Positions 9,001-18,533 of a DNA stretch of 64,000 nucleotides are shown here, in pieces. Location of the stretch: positions 62,001 to 126,000 of the forward strand of contig CAXXRA010000015.1 in NCBI GenBank assembly GCA_963663975.2, in the 5' to 3' direction. This stretch comes from JANQRX01 sp963663975 (GTDB lineage: Bacteria > Pseudomonadota > Alphaproteobacteria > Rhizobiales > Kaistiaceae). The translations under genes were made by a program, and so were the position numbers. The stretch's first letter is position 1; every line of letters begins with the position of its first letter. The notes beneath the pieces were generated by a model. It had not been told where the DNA came from and searched no databases. It was given only the letters and a program-made list of their open reading frames with translations.

Positions 9001-9470
9001 GATGTGAATTTCCGACCAACGTCTGAGCCATTCTGTCCTGTCGAGCGATTTTGATGACAAGATCAACGTCAAGTGGTTCTCCGAAGAGCGTATCCGGATG
9101 GACGTTCTCGAGAATGCCCATCTTACGGCGAAAGGTCGAGTTGGCGCATGGATCGCGCCGTCCCTTCGGGTTTCTCGCCAGGCACAAGAAACAGAATTGG
9201 CTCAGGCCGCACGCCGTTTCGACAACGGCCATGACTCGTGGCCAAGTGGTTGGTCCGGATGACCGGCGCGTGCCGGGCACCGTCGGTCACTGACCGACCG
9301 ATCCTCCAGTCCGCGATTGAAGCCTCGCCACCGCACGGGCGGCCTTGGGCCGGACTTGCCGAACTGCAGTCGAGGTCTTGCGCCGAGGCTCGGCGCACGC
9401 CGAGACTTCATAGCCGAAGCAACTCGGCCTACCGCCGGGCGACCGATCAGCTTCGTATGCTCAAGCGGTG
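9001..9470 (+). mobile_element. Heavily eroded IS481 plus palindromic-element remnant
   Basis: Directly after the kinase stop the sequence begins TAGATGTGAA (the IS481 left end). It continues with a scrambled version of the palindromic-element arm and centre (GAGCCATTCTG, GAGCGATTTT, GAAGAGCGTATC), then a damaged 5' half of the IS481 transposase on the plus strand. Recognisable blocks include CGGCGAAAGGTCGAG, GCTCAGGCCGCACGCCGTTT, GCCAAGTGGTTGG and CGAGGTCTTGCGCC, separated by small insertions and deletions. No open frame remains. It abuts the first recognisable part of glnE near 9470. Together with the copy at 5682-6904 it brackets the two-component pair. Confidence 0.75.
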
Positions 9471-9479
9471 ATGAACCAT

Positions 9480-12281
9480 TCAGCCTGTTCCTGCGCGATC
9501 TGATGCTGCTTGATCCCAAGCGCCTGGCGGGCGTGCTGACTCAGGCGCCTGATTTGCGGCGGAAGAACCTCCTGGCGCGACATCTTCCCGGTGCGCCGGG
9601 CCAGCAAATCTGTCGATGAAGAGGTGCTCAAACGGTCGCTGCGCGGCGCCCGGCAGGAGATGGCGCTGCTGACGGGATTGGCCGATCTCGGCGGTTTGTG
9701 GGACATCGGCGCCGTGACCAACGCACTGACCGCGTTTGCCGATGCGGCGGTCAACGCCGCCTGCCGACATCTTCTGCGCGCGGCGGCGAGTGCCACGCGG
9801 ATTGCGCCCGAGGACCCCGCCAGGCCGGATTTGAGATCGGGCTGGATCGTTCTCGCCATGGGCAAATACGGCGCCGGCGAATTGAACTATTCCAGCGACA
9901 TCGACCTGATCGTGCTGTTCGACGAGAGCATAACTCCACTGGCTGACGAAGGATCGGCAGCCGACCTCTTCATCCGCTTGACCAGGAAACTGACCGCGAT
10001 TCTGGCTGAACACACCGAGGACGGCTACGTCTTCCGCACCGATCTTCGCCTGCGGCCGGATCCCTCTTCGACCAATATCGCGATCTCGACCGAAGCGGCG
10101 CTGTTGTACTACGAGCACTTCGGCCAGAACTGGGAGCGGGCGGCGATGATCAAGGCCCGGCCGGTGGCCGGCGACATCGCCGCCGGCGAGGCCTTCCTGA
10201 CCGAGCTCCAGCCCTTCATCTGGCGCCGCTATCTCGACTTTGCCGCGATTGCCGACATTCACTCGATCAAGCGCCAGATCCATCACCACCGCGGCTTTGA
10301 GGACATCACCGTGGCCGGTCACAATGTGAAGCTCGGCCGCGGCGGTATCCGCGAGATCGAATTCTTCGTTCAGACCCAGCAATTGATCGCCGGCGGCCGA
10401 CATACCGAACTCAGAGGACGCGGCACCGAGCAGATGCTCTCCGTTCTGTCCGATGACGGCTGGATCGGCGCGATCGACGCCCGCGAGATGAGCCAGGCCT
10501 ACCGTTACCTGCGAACCGTCGAGCACTGCATTCAGATGGTCGCCGACGAACAGACTCACACCCTGCCGGAGGACGACGAGGGGCTCGCAGCGATCGGGCG
10601 CATGGCCGGCCACGCCAGTCTCGGCGCATTCGAGCGCCGCCTGTGTCGTACGCTGGAGACCGTCCGCCGGCACTACGCTGCCCTGTTCGAGGCTGCACCG
10701 GCGCTGACCTCCAGGCTCGGTAGTCTCGTCTTCACCGGCGACACCGATGACCCCGATACCCTGGCAACACTGTCGCAACTGGGCTTCGAACGCCCCGCCG
10801 AGGTCGTCTCTGCGGTCCGCGGATGGCACTTCGGCCGTTATCCGGCAACCCGCTCGGCATCGGCGCGCGAGCGTTTGACCGAATTCGTACCGCTGCTCGT
10901 CGAAACCCTGGCCCATCATGAAAATGCCGACGCGGCCTTCGTGGCGTTCGACAGGTTTCTTTCCCGCATGCCTGCCGGCGTGCAGCTGTTCTCCCTGCTG
11001 CAGTCGAACCGCGGCCTGCTCGATCTCATATCGATGATCCTGAGTTCCGCGCCACGGCTCGCCGAAACCGTGGTTCATCGGGCCCACGTGCTCGACGCCC
11101 TGACCGAACCGGCCTTCTTCGGTCGCCTGCCCGACCGCGCGGTGCTCGCCGAGGCGCTGGAGGAATCGCTGTCGCAGGCCGACAGCTTCGAGGACGTTCT
11201 TGATCGGGCCCGCATTTTTGATCAGGAACAGAGCTTCCTCATCGGCGTGCGCGTGCTTGCCGGAACGGTCAGCGTGCGCCGGGCGGGCCATGCCTATAGC
11301 GATCTTGCCGACATTGTTGTGGCCGCTCTTTTCGAAAGGGTCAGCGAGGAATTCGAGACCGTCCATGGCCGCATGCGGGGCGGGCGGACCGCGCTGCTCG
11401 CCCTGGGGCGGCTCGGCGGGCGCGAAATGACGGCGGCGTCCGATCTCGATCTGATCATGCTGTACACCTTCAACGACAGGGCCTCCGATTCCGACGGTGA
11501 TCGCCCGCTGCCGGGCGTCCAGTACTACGGCCGCCTGACCCAGCGGCTGGTCGCCGCGCTGTCGGCGCCGACCGCGGAGGGCACGCTCTATGCGGTCGAT
11601 TTCCGCCTCAGGCCGTCGGGGCAATCGGGACCTTTGGCCACCCATATCGATGCCTTCCACGCCTACCAGCAAAGCGGCGCATGGACCTGGGAGCACATGG
11701 CGCTGACCCGTGCCCGGCCGATCGCAGGAGATCGCCAGCTGAAGAAGCGGGCCGGGGAGGAGATCGCCGCCGCCATCGTCCGCCGTCGCAAACCAAAGGA
11801 AGTCGCCGCCGCCGTGGTCGAGATGCGGAGCATGATCGAGGACGCGAAGGGCGGCGAGGGCGCCTGGGACGTCAAACAGGCGCCGGGCGGGCTCGTTGAT
11901 GTTGAATTCGTCGCCCAGGCCCTCCAGCTCATTCACGCGATCGATCATCCTCAAATCCGCTCGACCGAAACCGCCACGATGTTGAAATCCGCCAACTAGG
12001 TCGGGGTCCTGCGCCGTGACGACGCTGAAACGCTGCTGCGGGCGTTGGACCTTTGTCAGGCGCTGATCCAGATATTAAGGCTGTGCGTGGACGGCCCGTT
12101 CGACCAGGACAGCGCCACCAAGGGGCTCAGGGACAGGCTCGTCAGGGCCAGCGAACTGCCGGACTTCGCCAGTCTCGGGGCCCATCTCCGCCACACCCAG
12201 GGCGAGGTTCGAGCGGTCTTCGAGCGGCTGCTAGGCAAGCCCGGCAAGGAAGCGGCGAAAAAGAGCTCAGGCGCCAGCTGA
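9480..12281 (+). pseudogene. glnE: Glutamine synthetase adenylyltransferase GlnE, frameshifted with an internal TAG
   Basis: GlnE adenylylates and deadenylylates glutamine synthetase in response to nitrogen. The two nucleotidyltransferase halves are clear: GKYGAGELNYSSDIDLIVLFDE in the first and GRLGGREMTAASDLDLIMLY in the second. The N-terminal stretch FLRDLMLLDPKRLAGVLTQ is in a different frame; the shift lies near 9590-9600. The frame from 9591 runs to TAG at 11997-11999, after which the same frame continues with recognisable C-terminal sequence (GVLRRDDAETLLRALDLCQA, ILRLCVDGPFDQDSATKGL) to 12281. The true 5' end is probably lost, since only eroded IS481 sequence precedes it. The catalytic halves are intact; length otherwise is near the family size. 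Confidence 0.88.
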
Positions 12282-12714
12282 AACCCGTTTCAGTGATCCG
12301 CAATTCCCTCAAGCGGAATTTGGGGCGGATCATCAGCCTCCGCGCCGTTCGCCGGCCGTCCAACGAGGCCGACAAAACAGGGGCCGGATGACGGCATCGG
12401 CCAGCCGCAACCCAACGTGCCGATGGTTCGGCTGCTCGCGCCCCCGATTCGCCAGCATCGGCTCCTGATGTTATCAATTTCAAATGCGCCGGCGTGGGCG
12501 GCTGAAGCCAACTTTGTCGTTTGTCCGACCGGGCATCCGACGGACCACGCCAGCGGCGTCTGGTTGGGCAAGCGAGCCGGCCAGGCCCTTTGATTTCGTA
12601 AACCCTGACGGCAGGTTCCGACCCTGCGCAGTCGGGAGGGCGTTTCGGAGCACCTGAATCAGCGGTGGCCGAGGTGCCCAACATTGTCCTTGCGGAAGAA
12701 AATGGGAGGAGAGC
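12282..12714. other. Intergenic region, no gene recognised
   Basis: 433 bases between the glnE remnant and the isochorismatase-like gene. No open frame on either strand resembles a known family, and I see no hairpin with a T-run or RNA-gene signature. The last ~20 bases (GGAAGAAAATGGGAGGAGAG) contain a good ribosome-binding site for the next gene. Confidence 0.6.
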
Positions 12715-13347
12715 GTGTCTCAAACTGCCCAGACAAGCTACCAGGGCGTATGGGGTTCCCGCGTAGGCTTCGGTGACAGGCCCGCCGTTATCGTCATCGA
12801 TTTCTTGCAGGGATACACCACCGAGGACGCCCCCCTGTTTGCGCCCGGTGTCGTCGATGCCGTCGAAGAAACACCGGAACTCCTCGAGGTCGCGCGCCAC
12901 AAGGAGATTCCGATTCTCCACACGCAGGTGCGCTACACGCCGCCCGATTTCCTGGATGGCGGCGTGTGGATCAAGAAGGCCCCGGTCTTGAAGAGCCTTG
13001 TCGAAGGCAATCCCTATGCCGAGTTCTGCCCGCAGGTGCGCCCGCGCGACGGTGAGATCGTCATCACCAAACAGTATGCCAGCGCCTTCTTCGGTACCTC
13101 GCTGGTAGGCACGCTCGCAGCCGCTGGAATCGACACACTCATCATCGCTGGCTGCACGACGTCCGGCTGCATTCGCGCGACGGCCGTGGATGCCGTCCAG
13201 CATGGCTTTCGCACCATCGTCGTGCGCGACTGCGTCGGTGATCGGCACGATGGACCGCACGAGGCCAATCTGTTCGATATCAACGCCAAGTACGGCGATG
13301 TCGTCACCAAGGCCGAGGTCATCGAATACCTGAACGGTCGTGCCTGA
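12715..13347 (+). CDS. Isochorismatase-family cysteine hydrolase
   Basis: 210 residues with the three catalytic positions of the family: Asp29 (VIVIDFLQGY), Lys119 (ITKQYASAFFGT) and Cys152 (TTSGCIRATAVDA). These enzymes hydrolyse amide or carbamoyl bonds, for example N-carbamoylsarcosine amidohydrolase, nicotinamidase or ureidoacrylate hydrolase. The GTG start is preceded by GGGAGGAGAG at ideal distance. The next gene starts within about 70 bases on the same strand and encodes a PuuE/allantoinase-like hydrolase, so a purine or pyrimidine, creatinine or hydantoin breakdown role is plausible; that is inference. No lesion is visible. Confidence 0.9.
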   Translation: MSQTAQTSYQGVWGSRVGFGDRPAVIVIDFLQGYTTEDAPLFAPGVVDAVEETPELLEVARHKEIPILHTQVRYTPPDFLDGGVWIKKAPVLKSLVEGNPYAEFCPQVRPRDGEIVITKQYASAFFGTSLVGTLAAAGIDTLIIAGCTTSGCIRATAVDAVQHGFRTIVVRDCVGDRHDGPHEANLFDINAKYGDVVTKAEVIEYLNGRA

Positions 13348-13411
13348 CGGCGTGGCGGATCATTCGGCCAAGCGGCTCAAGACTGGCATGCGACAGGGAG
13401 AAGTTCACGCG

Positions 13412-14296
13412 ATGTCCCAACTCACGCAATCACGCCATTACGACTATGTGCCGATCATCGATCGCGAGCCCTTGAAGTTGCCGAACGGCGCCCGCGTCGC
13501 CGTGATACCATATATCAACATCGAGCATTTTCCGGCCGATATCGCGGGCACGGCGCTGATCCCCGGCACGGCGCAGTTTACGCCCGATCCCCTGAACTAT
13601 GGCTGGCGCGACTACGGCAACCGCGTTGGCCTGTGGCGTATGATGGAGATCATGGATCCGCTCGGCTTGCGCGGAACGGTCTGCCTCAACTCCGAGATCA
13701 TTCGGGAGTACCCACGCATCATTGAAGAGGGCGAGAAGCGGAACTGGGCATGGATCGGCCATGGCATCAACAACGCGCCCGCCAACTTCCTCAGCAACAT
13801 CGAAATCGACAAGGAGCGCGAGATCATCGGGTCGGTAGTTGGGGCGATCGAGAAGGCGATTGGACGCAAAACCAAAGGCTGGCTGAGCCCGTTTCTCACC
13901 CACACCGACAACACACCCAACGTCCTGGAGGAGATGGGCGTGGAATACCTGTGCGACTACACGGCCGATGACCATCCGTTCAGGTTCAACACCAAGGGCG
14001 GCAATCTGATTTCCGTGCCCTACACCGTGGAGCTGAACGACATTCCAATATTCATGAATGTCGGCATGAGTTCCGCCGACTTCGGTGACATGATCATCGA
14101 CCAGTTCGACGTCCTCTATGAGGAGGGGTCGACCAATGCCCGCATCATGCCGGTCTGCCTGCACACGTTCTTTGTCGGTCAGCCCAACAAGGCCAAGCAC
14201 TTGAAGCGCGCTTTCGAACACATCGCCAAGCACGACGACATCTGGTTGACGACGGGAGACGAGGTCAACGACTGGTACCGGGAAACTCACATGTGA
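13412..14296 (+). CDS. Polysaccharide deacetylase / PuuE-allantoinase-like hydrolase
   Basis: 294 residues. The fold is that of carbohydrate esterase 4 / NodB-type proteins, with the variant seen in metal-independent allantoinase (PuuE) relatives: RVGLWRMMEIMDPLGLRGTV, NSEIIREYPRIIEEG, WAWIGHGINNAP and KTKGWLSPFLTHTDNTPNVL. I prefer the ATG at 13412 (MSQLTQSRHYDY), which follows GACAGGGAGAAG; an upstream ATG at 13340 overlaps the previous gene and adds an unconvincing leader. It lies in a probable operon with the isochorismatase-like gene, and the pair suggests hydrolysis of a ureide or cyclic amide. The exact substrate cannot be read from the sequence. Confidence 0.88.
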   Translation: MSQLTQSRHYDYVPIIDREPLKLPNGARVAVIPYINIEHFPADIAGTALIPGTAQFTPDPLNYGWRDYGNRVGLWRMMEIMDPLGLRGTVCLNSEIIREYPRIIEEGEKRNWAWIGHGINNAPANFLSNIEIDKEREIIGSVVGAIEKAIGRKTKGWLSPFLTHTDNTPNVLEEMGVEYLCDYTADDHPFRFNTKGGNLISVPYTVELNDIPIFMNVGMSSADFGDMIIDQFDVLYEEGSTNARIMPVCLHTFFVGQPNKAKHLKRAFEHIAKHDDIWLTTGDEVNDWYRETHM

Positions 14297-14423
14297 GATG
14301 CCCGTCGCGTACGGCGGGCACTTCCCCGGGTGAGGTGAGAGGAGTCCACCGAGAGGTCTGTTGCACGGCACCGGACTCCTGCAGCCCGGCGCTTTCCCCC
14401 GATGTGCACGCGCGAGTCACAAC

Positions 14424-14861
14424 ATGGTTGAGACATGGAAATATCAGCTGCGGCTGACCCTTGCGGACGAGCATGCGGTCCGAGCCAGGTCCAATCCGGG
14501 TGATCCGGCATTGAAGCCGCTTGCCGATATTTTGAGCCGTCACGATGCGGCCCTGAAATGCCAGTTCGATGCGTTCGCCGAATACGTGGCCGAAGCGGAG
14601 AAGAATGGTGTCGATGCTTATCCGCTTTACGCGTGGACCAAGGCTACGATCGAGGACCCCGTCAAACAGGCGAAATACACCAGATCGTTCACGCTCCATG
14701 TCGGCGGAGAGGAGGTTTATGCCAAACGCTCGGCAGATCTCCTGGAGGCGGACCTCTCACCGTTGGTGGGCGAGGCCATTGTGACAACCTTGACCAGGCA
14801 TGACACCAATCCGGCCAACAATCCGCAACCGCCGAAGCGGTTCTCGGGTCGGCCGGGGTAA
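14424..14861 (+). CDS. Hypothetical protein, about 145 residues
   Basis: Starting at the ATG at 14424 (MVETWKYQLRLTLADEHAVR) the product is soluble, mixed alpha/beta, with no signal peptide or membrane helix. Notable stretches are LADILSRHDAALKCQFDAFA, VDAYPLYAWTKATIEDPVKQ and KYTRSFTLHVGGEEVYAKRS. The pattern of charged helices and regular codon use argues for a real gene. It follows the deacetylase-like gene by 127 bases and may belong to the same unit. I do not recognise the family. The longer frame from 14361 adds a leader without support. Confidence 0.65.
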   Translation: MVETWKYQLRLTLADEHAVRARSNPGDPALKPLADILSRHDAALKCQFDAFAEYVAEAEKNGVDAYPLYAWTKATIEDPVKQAKYTRSFTLHVGGEEVYAKRSADLLEADLSPLVGEAIVTTLTRHDTNPANNPQPPKRFSGRPG

Positions 14862-15182
14862 GGGAAGCGGCAGCGTTCAGTTCGAGGAGGAGCACGCCCG
14901 GCAGATGGTTCAATAAGCGACCCCATCTGTCCGCTCTGAAGGGTGCACTCCACCGGGCGCGATGGCGATGTCCGTTCTTCCCCCAGAAGCGGCCGTCGCG
15001 CAGTTGGTCACGGATGTCGGCGAGGTGCCATTCGCCGACATCAGCGATTGGACATTCGGCGGCCGTCGAGGGGAAAAAACGGGGTACGCTGCGCGAACGG
15101 GTGGTACCCGCGCTAAACGTTCATTCGATCCAATCGAAGGAGACGATTGATGAATGATCTCCAGAAGATTGGCGAGGCGAAC
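14862..15182. other. Intergenic region with a possible truncated gene start
   Basis: About 320 bases. Around 15000-15060 there is a pair of short GCCGACATC-type words resembling the dispersed repeat of this window. At 15147, after GAAGGAGACG, an ATG opens a frame MNDLQKIGEANLQRFD that looks like a genuine gene start but runs straight into the reverse-strand 3' end of the GT2 gene. This suggests a rearrangement junction near 15190. Confidence 0.45.
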
Positions 15183-16604
15183 CTACAGCGCTTTGATACG
15201 CATGAAGGCTACCATCACCATCCGTATAAGTATGAAGCCCTCCCGGATCCGGGATATCTGGGTTTCACCATAGGTGCGGTTGGCGTAGTGGATGGGAATC
15301 TCCACGATCCTCAGGCCGAGTTTCGAGGCTCCGAAGATCAGCTGGAAATCGCCGAACGGGTCGAAATCACCGAAATAGGCGCGATCCTCCTTGAGTCGAA
15401 CATAGTCCTGGCGGCGGATCACCTTGGTGCCGCACAGCGTGTCCGTCAGCCGTTGGGACAGGAGCCAGGTGAAAACCAGGGAGAAGAGCTTGTTGGCGAT
15501 CAGATTGAGGAAACGCATGGCGCGGTCCTCCATCGGGTAGATGAGGCGCGAGCCGTTGATGAACTCGCCGCGTCCCGATTGCAGGGCCTGCCAGAATTTC
15601 GGCAGTTCCTCAGGCGGCATGGTCAGATCGGCGTCCAGTATCATCAGCACGTCGCCCCGCGCGATGTCGAAAGCCGCGAACACGGCATCCGCTTTGCCCT
15701 TGCCGGTCTGTTGAATGGCCTTGATGTCATAGCCGGGATAGGCCGCGACCACTTTCTGTATTTCGTCCCATGTCCCGTCACGCGAGTGCCCTTCGACGAA
15801 AATAATCTCCAGATCATCGGCGAAGTCCGGCATGCGCCGCACCGCGGCCTCGATATTGCCCTTCTCGTTACGCGCCGGGATGACCACCGTCGCCGACTTG
15901 ACCCGATGGCGATGACGCAATGAACGGCACACCGTGTAGTGCCTCAGACATAATTGCCGGATGAGTGGAATGGGCGCCACAAACCGGTTGACCAGGCGTC
16001 CGAGCCCCAACAGCGAAAACGGCATCAGCAGCCGCCGTTCGGTCTTCACCGCCTCGAAATCCGCCAGTTCCGCCAGCGCACGAATGTCGGCCGGCGCCAG
16101 CACGCTCTGGGGCAGTTGCGGCATGCGCAGGCGCAGTGCTTCGGCCAGCTTCAGGGCCGGATGCCACAAATGTGAGAAATACCCCACGATCATCCGTGTG
16201 TCGGCGGTGCACAGATGATGCACGCTCTCAAGCAGGCGCTGGCAATCATCGCTCGAGCCCAGGCTGTCGACGATCAGAATGACATCGAACGGTCCCGGCA
16301 GGGACTTCACGACTGCCTCGTCGTCAATGTCACCGACCACGAAGGAGAGATCCGGATGCACTTCGCGTGCCACTGCGATCATGCCCTCGCTGATATCGAC
16401 GCCGACACCGTGGGAGGGGCGGAGCGCGGCCAGGAGATGTCCGGTCCCGCACCCGAGCTCCAGCACGCGTAGGCCTTCCGGGATAAGAAATTTGAAATAC
16501 AGCAGATCCTCGCGGTGAAAAAACGCGTTGCGGTTGAGCCACTGGTTGCGTTCCGAGGCCAGCCGGTCGGATTGCCGGATGATTTCAGTTTTGCGAGCCG
16601 ACAT
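15183..16604 (-). CDS. SAM-methyltransferase / family 2 glycosyltransferase fusion
   Basis: 473 residues, intact. The first ~200 residues form a class I methyltransferase with motif I VLELGCGTGHLLAAL, then GVDISEGMIAVARE and FDVILIVDSLG. From about residue 238 a GT2 domain begins (SATVVIPARNEKGNIEAAV), with the nucleotide-sugar/metal motif ILDADLTMPPEEL and the dolichyl-phosphate-mannose-synthase-like pattern SRLIYPMEDRAMRFLN and CGTKVIRRQDY. No C-terminal membrane helices are seen. Likely role: transfer of a sugar to polyprenyl phosphate or a lipid, with methylation by the attached domain. It lies downstream of a flippase-like gene on the same strand, which supports surface-lipid or glycan synthesis. 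Confidence 0.88.
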   Translation of the reverse strand: MSARKTEIIRQSDRLASERNQWLNRNAFFHREDLLYFKFLIPEGLRVLELGCGTGHLLAALRPSHGVGVDISEGMIAVAREVHPDLSFVVGDIDDEAVVKSLPGPFDVILIVDSLGSSDDCQRLLESVHHLCTADTRMIVGYFSHLWHPALKLAEALRLRMPQLPQSVLAPADIRALAELADFEAVKTERRLLMPFSLLGLGRLVNRFVAPIPLIRQLCLRHYTVCRSLRHRHRVKSATVVIPARNEKGNIEAAVRRMPDFADDLEIIFVEGHSRDGTWDEIQKVVAAYPGYDIKAIQQTGKGKADAVFAAFDIARGDVLMILDADLTMPPEELPKFWQALQSGRGEFINGSRLIYPMEDRAMRFLNLIANKLFSLVFTWLLSQRLTDTLCGTKVIRRQDYVRLKEDRAYFGDFDPFGDFQLIFGASKLGLRIVEIPIHYANRTYGETQISRIREGFILIRMVMVAFMRIKAL

Positions 16605-16618
16605 GTCCAGATCAGAGC

Positions 16619-17622
16619 CTAACCATCGGAAGGAGTTCGCTCATCGACAGCCCGATCCGCAGTTGCCGGTGCCGGAACGTAGACTGCCCACACGATCGCC
16701 CCCGGCAATGACGCCACGATTAGGCTCAGGCCAAAGAGAACGGAAAAGAACAGCGCTCTTTCAGGCGGAAATCCGTGCGACTGGAGGAGTGCGGTCACCG
16801 CCAGCTCGCGCAATCCCCAACCGCCGATCGAAATCGGCACGATCGCGGCGGCCGTCATCAGGGCGAACAGCACGGCTGCATCGCCAAGCGGCAAGACCAG
16901 GCCCTGGGACTTCCCGAGCAGCAAAATCGCCAGGATCGCCAGAAAATGAATCGCCAGCGCAATCCCGAAGATGGCAAATGCAACGCGGCCAACCAGCACG
17001 CGACGCGCGGCGGTTGCGAAGGGCGCGATCGGCTCCGTCGCCGGCCATCGCTGAAGGGTGAGGGCGATCCAGGGTGCGGCCATCAGGATCAGGACCCCGG
17101 CCGCCAGTCCTGTTCCGAGTGCCGCGAGCAGGATGCCGCGATATCCACCAAGGGCGGAGAGTGCCGACCGCGAAAGAAGCGCGATGAAGGCCAGTACAAA
17201 CAGCATGAAGACACCTGCCGCTCGGTCGATCACCACGCTCGCCAGCGCGCTGCCACAACGGGTGAATGCGTGTGAGCAGCCAGACGCGGATCGCGTCGGC
17301 AGCGACGTTCGGCACGGTCTGGGCAAAAAAAGCACCGATCGCCGTTATCGCCATCAGGTCCGCCGGCCGGCCGCGGGCACCCTTGTGGTTCAACGCGTTG
17401 AAGATGAGGAGCAGGCGTCCGCCCGCCAGAGGGATCTGGCAGGGCAGCAGCACAACCGCCAGGATCGCCCAAACCAGGTTCACCTCGCTTGCCAGTTGCA
17501 CCGCGGCGGCGGCGGGAGATGTACCAAAAGCACCCGCCGGTGATGGCAAGCCTGGCAAGAAACGACGCGAGCCTCCTCAACACGGTCTTGGAGCGAACCC
17601 GACTATTTCGGCGGCAATTCAC
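16619..17622 (-). pseudogene. Flippase-like membrane protein (LPG synthase TM / UPF0104 type), frameshifted
   Basis: Hydrophobic segments typical of the lysylphosphatidylglycerol-synthase transmembrane superfamily are spread over three frames. The N-terminus (MNCRRNSRVRSKTVLRR, FLARLAITGGCFWYIS) is in one frame to about 17530. Then LVWAILAVVLLPCQIPLAGG, RLLLIFNALNHKGARG and AFFAQTVPNVAADAIRVWLL are in a second frame to about 17270. The rest (SALASVVIDRAAGVFMLFVL, AAAIVPISIGGWGLRELAVT) is in a third frame. Two frameshifts therefore separate the parts. Such proteins are proposed to flip lipid-linked intermediates. It lies directly upstream of the methyltransferase-GT2 gene. Confidence 0.82.
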
Positions 17623-17878
17623 CGCCGATCCACACTGACCAGCCCAAGCGGCTGCCGTTTTTTCCGGCCGCCAACATGAGACTCACGTCAGCGATCATAC
17701 GCTACTATCATGCCACCCACACAACCGGGAACTACAATCGCCGGTAATTTTCGCTTTCCCCTGTCAAGAACCGTTGCAGGTGGCGTTCGTCCGTTTGCAA
17801 ACCCTGGGCCCGATCGTTGTCTTTCTCGGTCCATGTTTCTCGTCGCCAGCATCCCATCGCGACGGCTGAGGCGGGCTG

Positions 17879-18502
17879 ATGGGGATTCCGCGCTCACCGA
17901 CCTTCCAGATCGTCTCCCTGATCGTGATGACGTCGTGCATCGTCGCGTGGTTCGGCTGGTGGCAGAGCGACCGGTATTTGAGCGTTCCACAGCGGGCGGT
18001 GCTGATCGAGCAGCGGCCGGACGGCGGTGAGGCTCCGCCGATTGAAGGTACGGTTACCTGGAGTCTCAACGAGGACGACGTGGAGGGCTTGGGCGTTGTG
18101 GCCCATGTGGTGGTTCCCGCGCGCGGGTTCGACGTGACTTTGTCGCTGCGCCCCAATTCTGATGATGGGCTGCCAGCCAGCCATCTCATGGAGTTTCTGT
18201 AGGTGCCGCTGCCGGCACCGGCCGTGGGGCTGGTTCAGGACATTTCGGTGCCGCTGATCCAGCAACGTGGGCCCCGAGCCTATCTGAATGCGGCGGTGGC
18301 CAAGGTCACGGGCGGCTACTTCCTGATTGCCCTGTCGTCCGATCGGTCCGATGTTGCGGCCAATCTCGGCCTGCTGCGCCGCGCCGGTCAGATCTCGCTG
18401 GTGCTGACGCTGGCGTCGGGACGCAAAGCAGTGCTGTCGTTTGCCAAGGGACCGCCTGGCGATCACCTGCTCCGATCGGCCATGCTGGCATGGGCACGGT
18501 AG
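17879..18502 (+). pseudogene. Conserved hypothetical protein with in-frame TAG
   Basis: A single N-terminal membrane helix (QIVSLIVMTSCIVAWFGWW) precedes a periplasmic domain. The frame runs to TAG at 18200-18202 and continues in the same frame after it to 18502. The parts on both sides resemble one family of uncharacterised alphaproteobacterial proteins: DVTLSLRPNSDDGLPASHLM before, and LNAAVAKVTGGYFLIALSSD and GRKAVLSFAKGPPGDHLL after. A few residues also seem missing around the stop. The family has no assigned function that I know. The gene precedes a membrane glycosyltransferase-like gene by 31 bases and may share its transcript. Confidence 0.7.
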
Positions 18503-18533
18503 TGGTCAGAATGGGCGAGGGGGTTGTGGCAGA

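Noticed and set aside
9480..11954. 824-codon open frame on the reverse strand
   Set aside because: It is the mirror of the glnE coding strand; its low-complexity, Gln/Gly/Arg-rich product has no domain, whereas the plus-strand frame has clear GlnE motifs.
15147..15923. Plus-strand frame of 258 codons over the GT2 gene
   Set aside because: Apart from its first ~16 codons it is the antisense of the clearly conserved methyltransferase-GT2 gene.
18441..18533. Upstream ATG for the membrane glycosyltransferase-like gene
   Set aside because: It lies inside the preceding conserved hypothetical gene and adds a leader without homology; a GTG at 18534 with a purine-rich site fits better.
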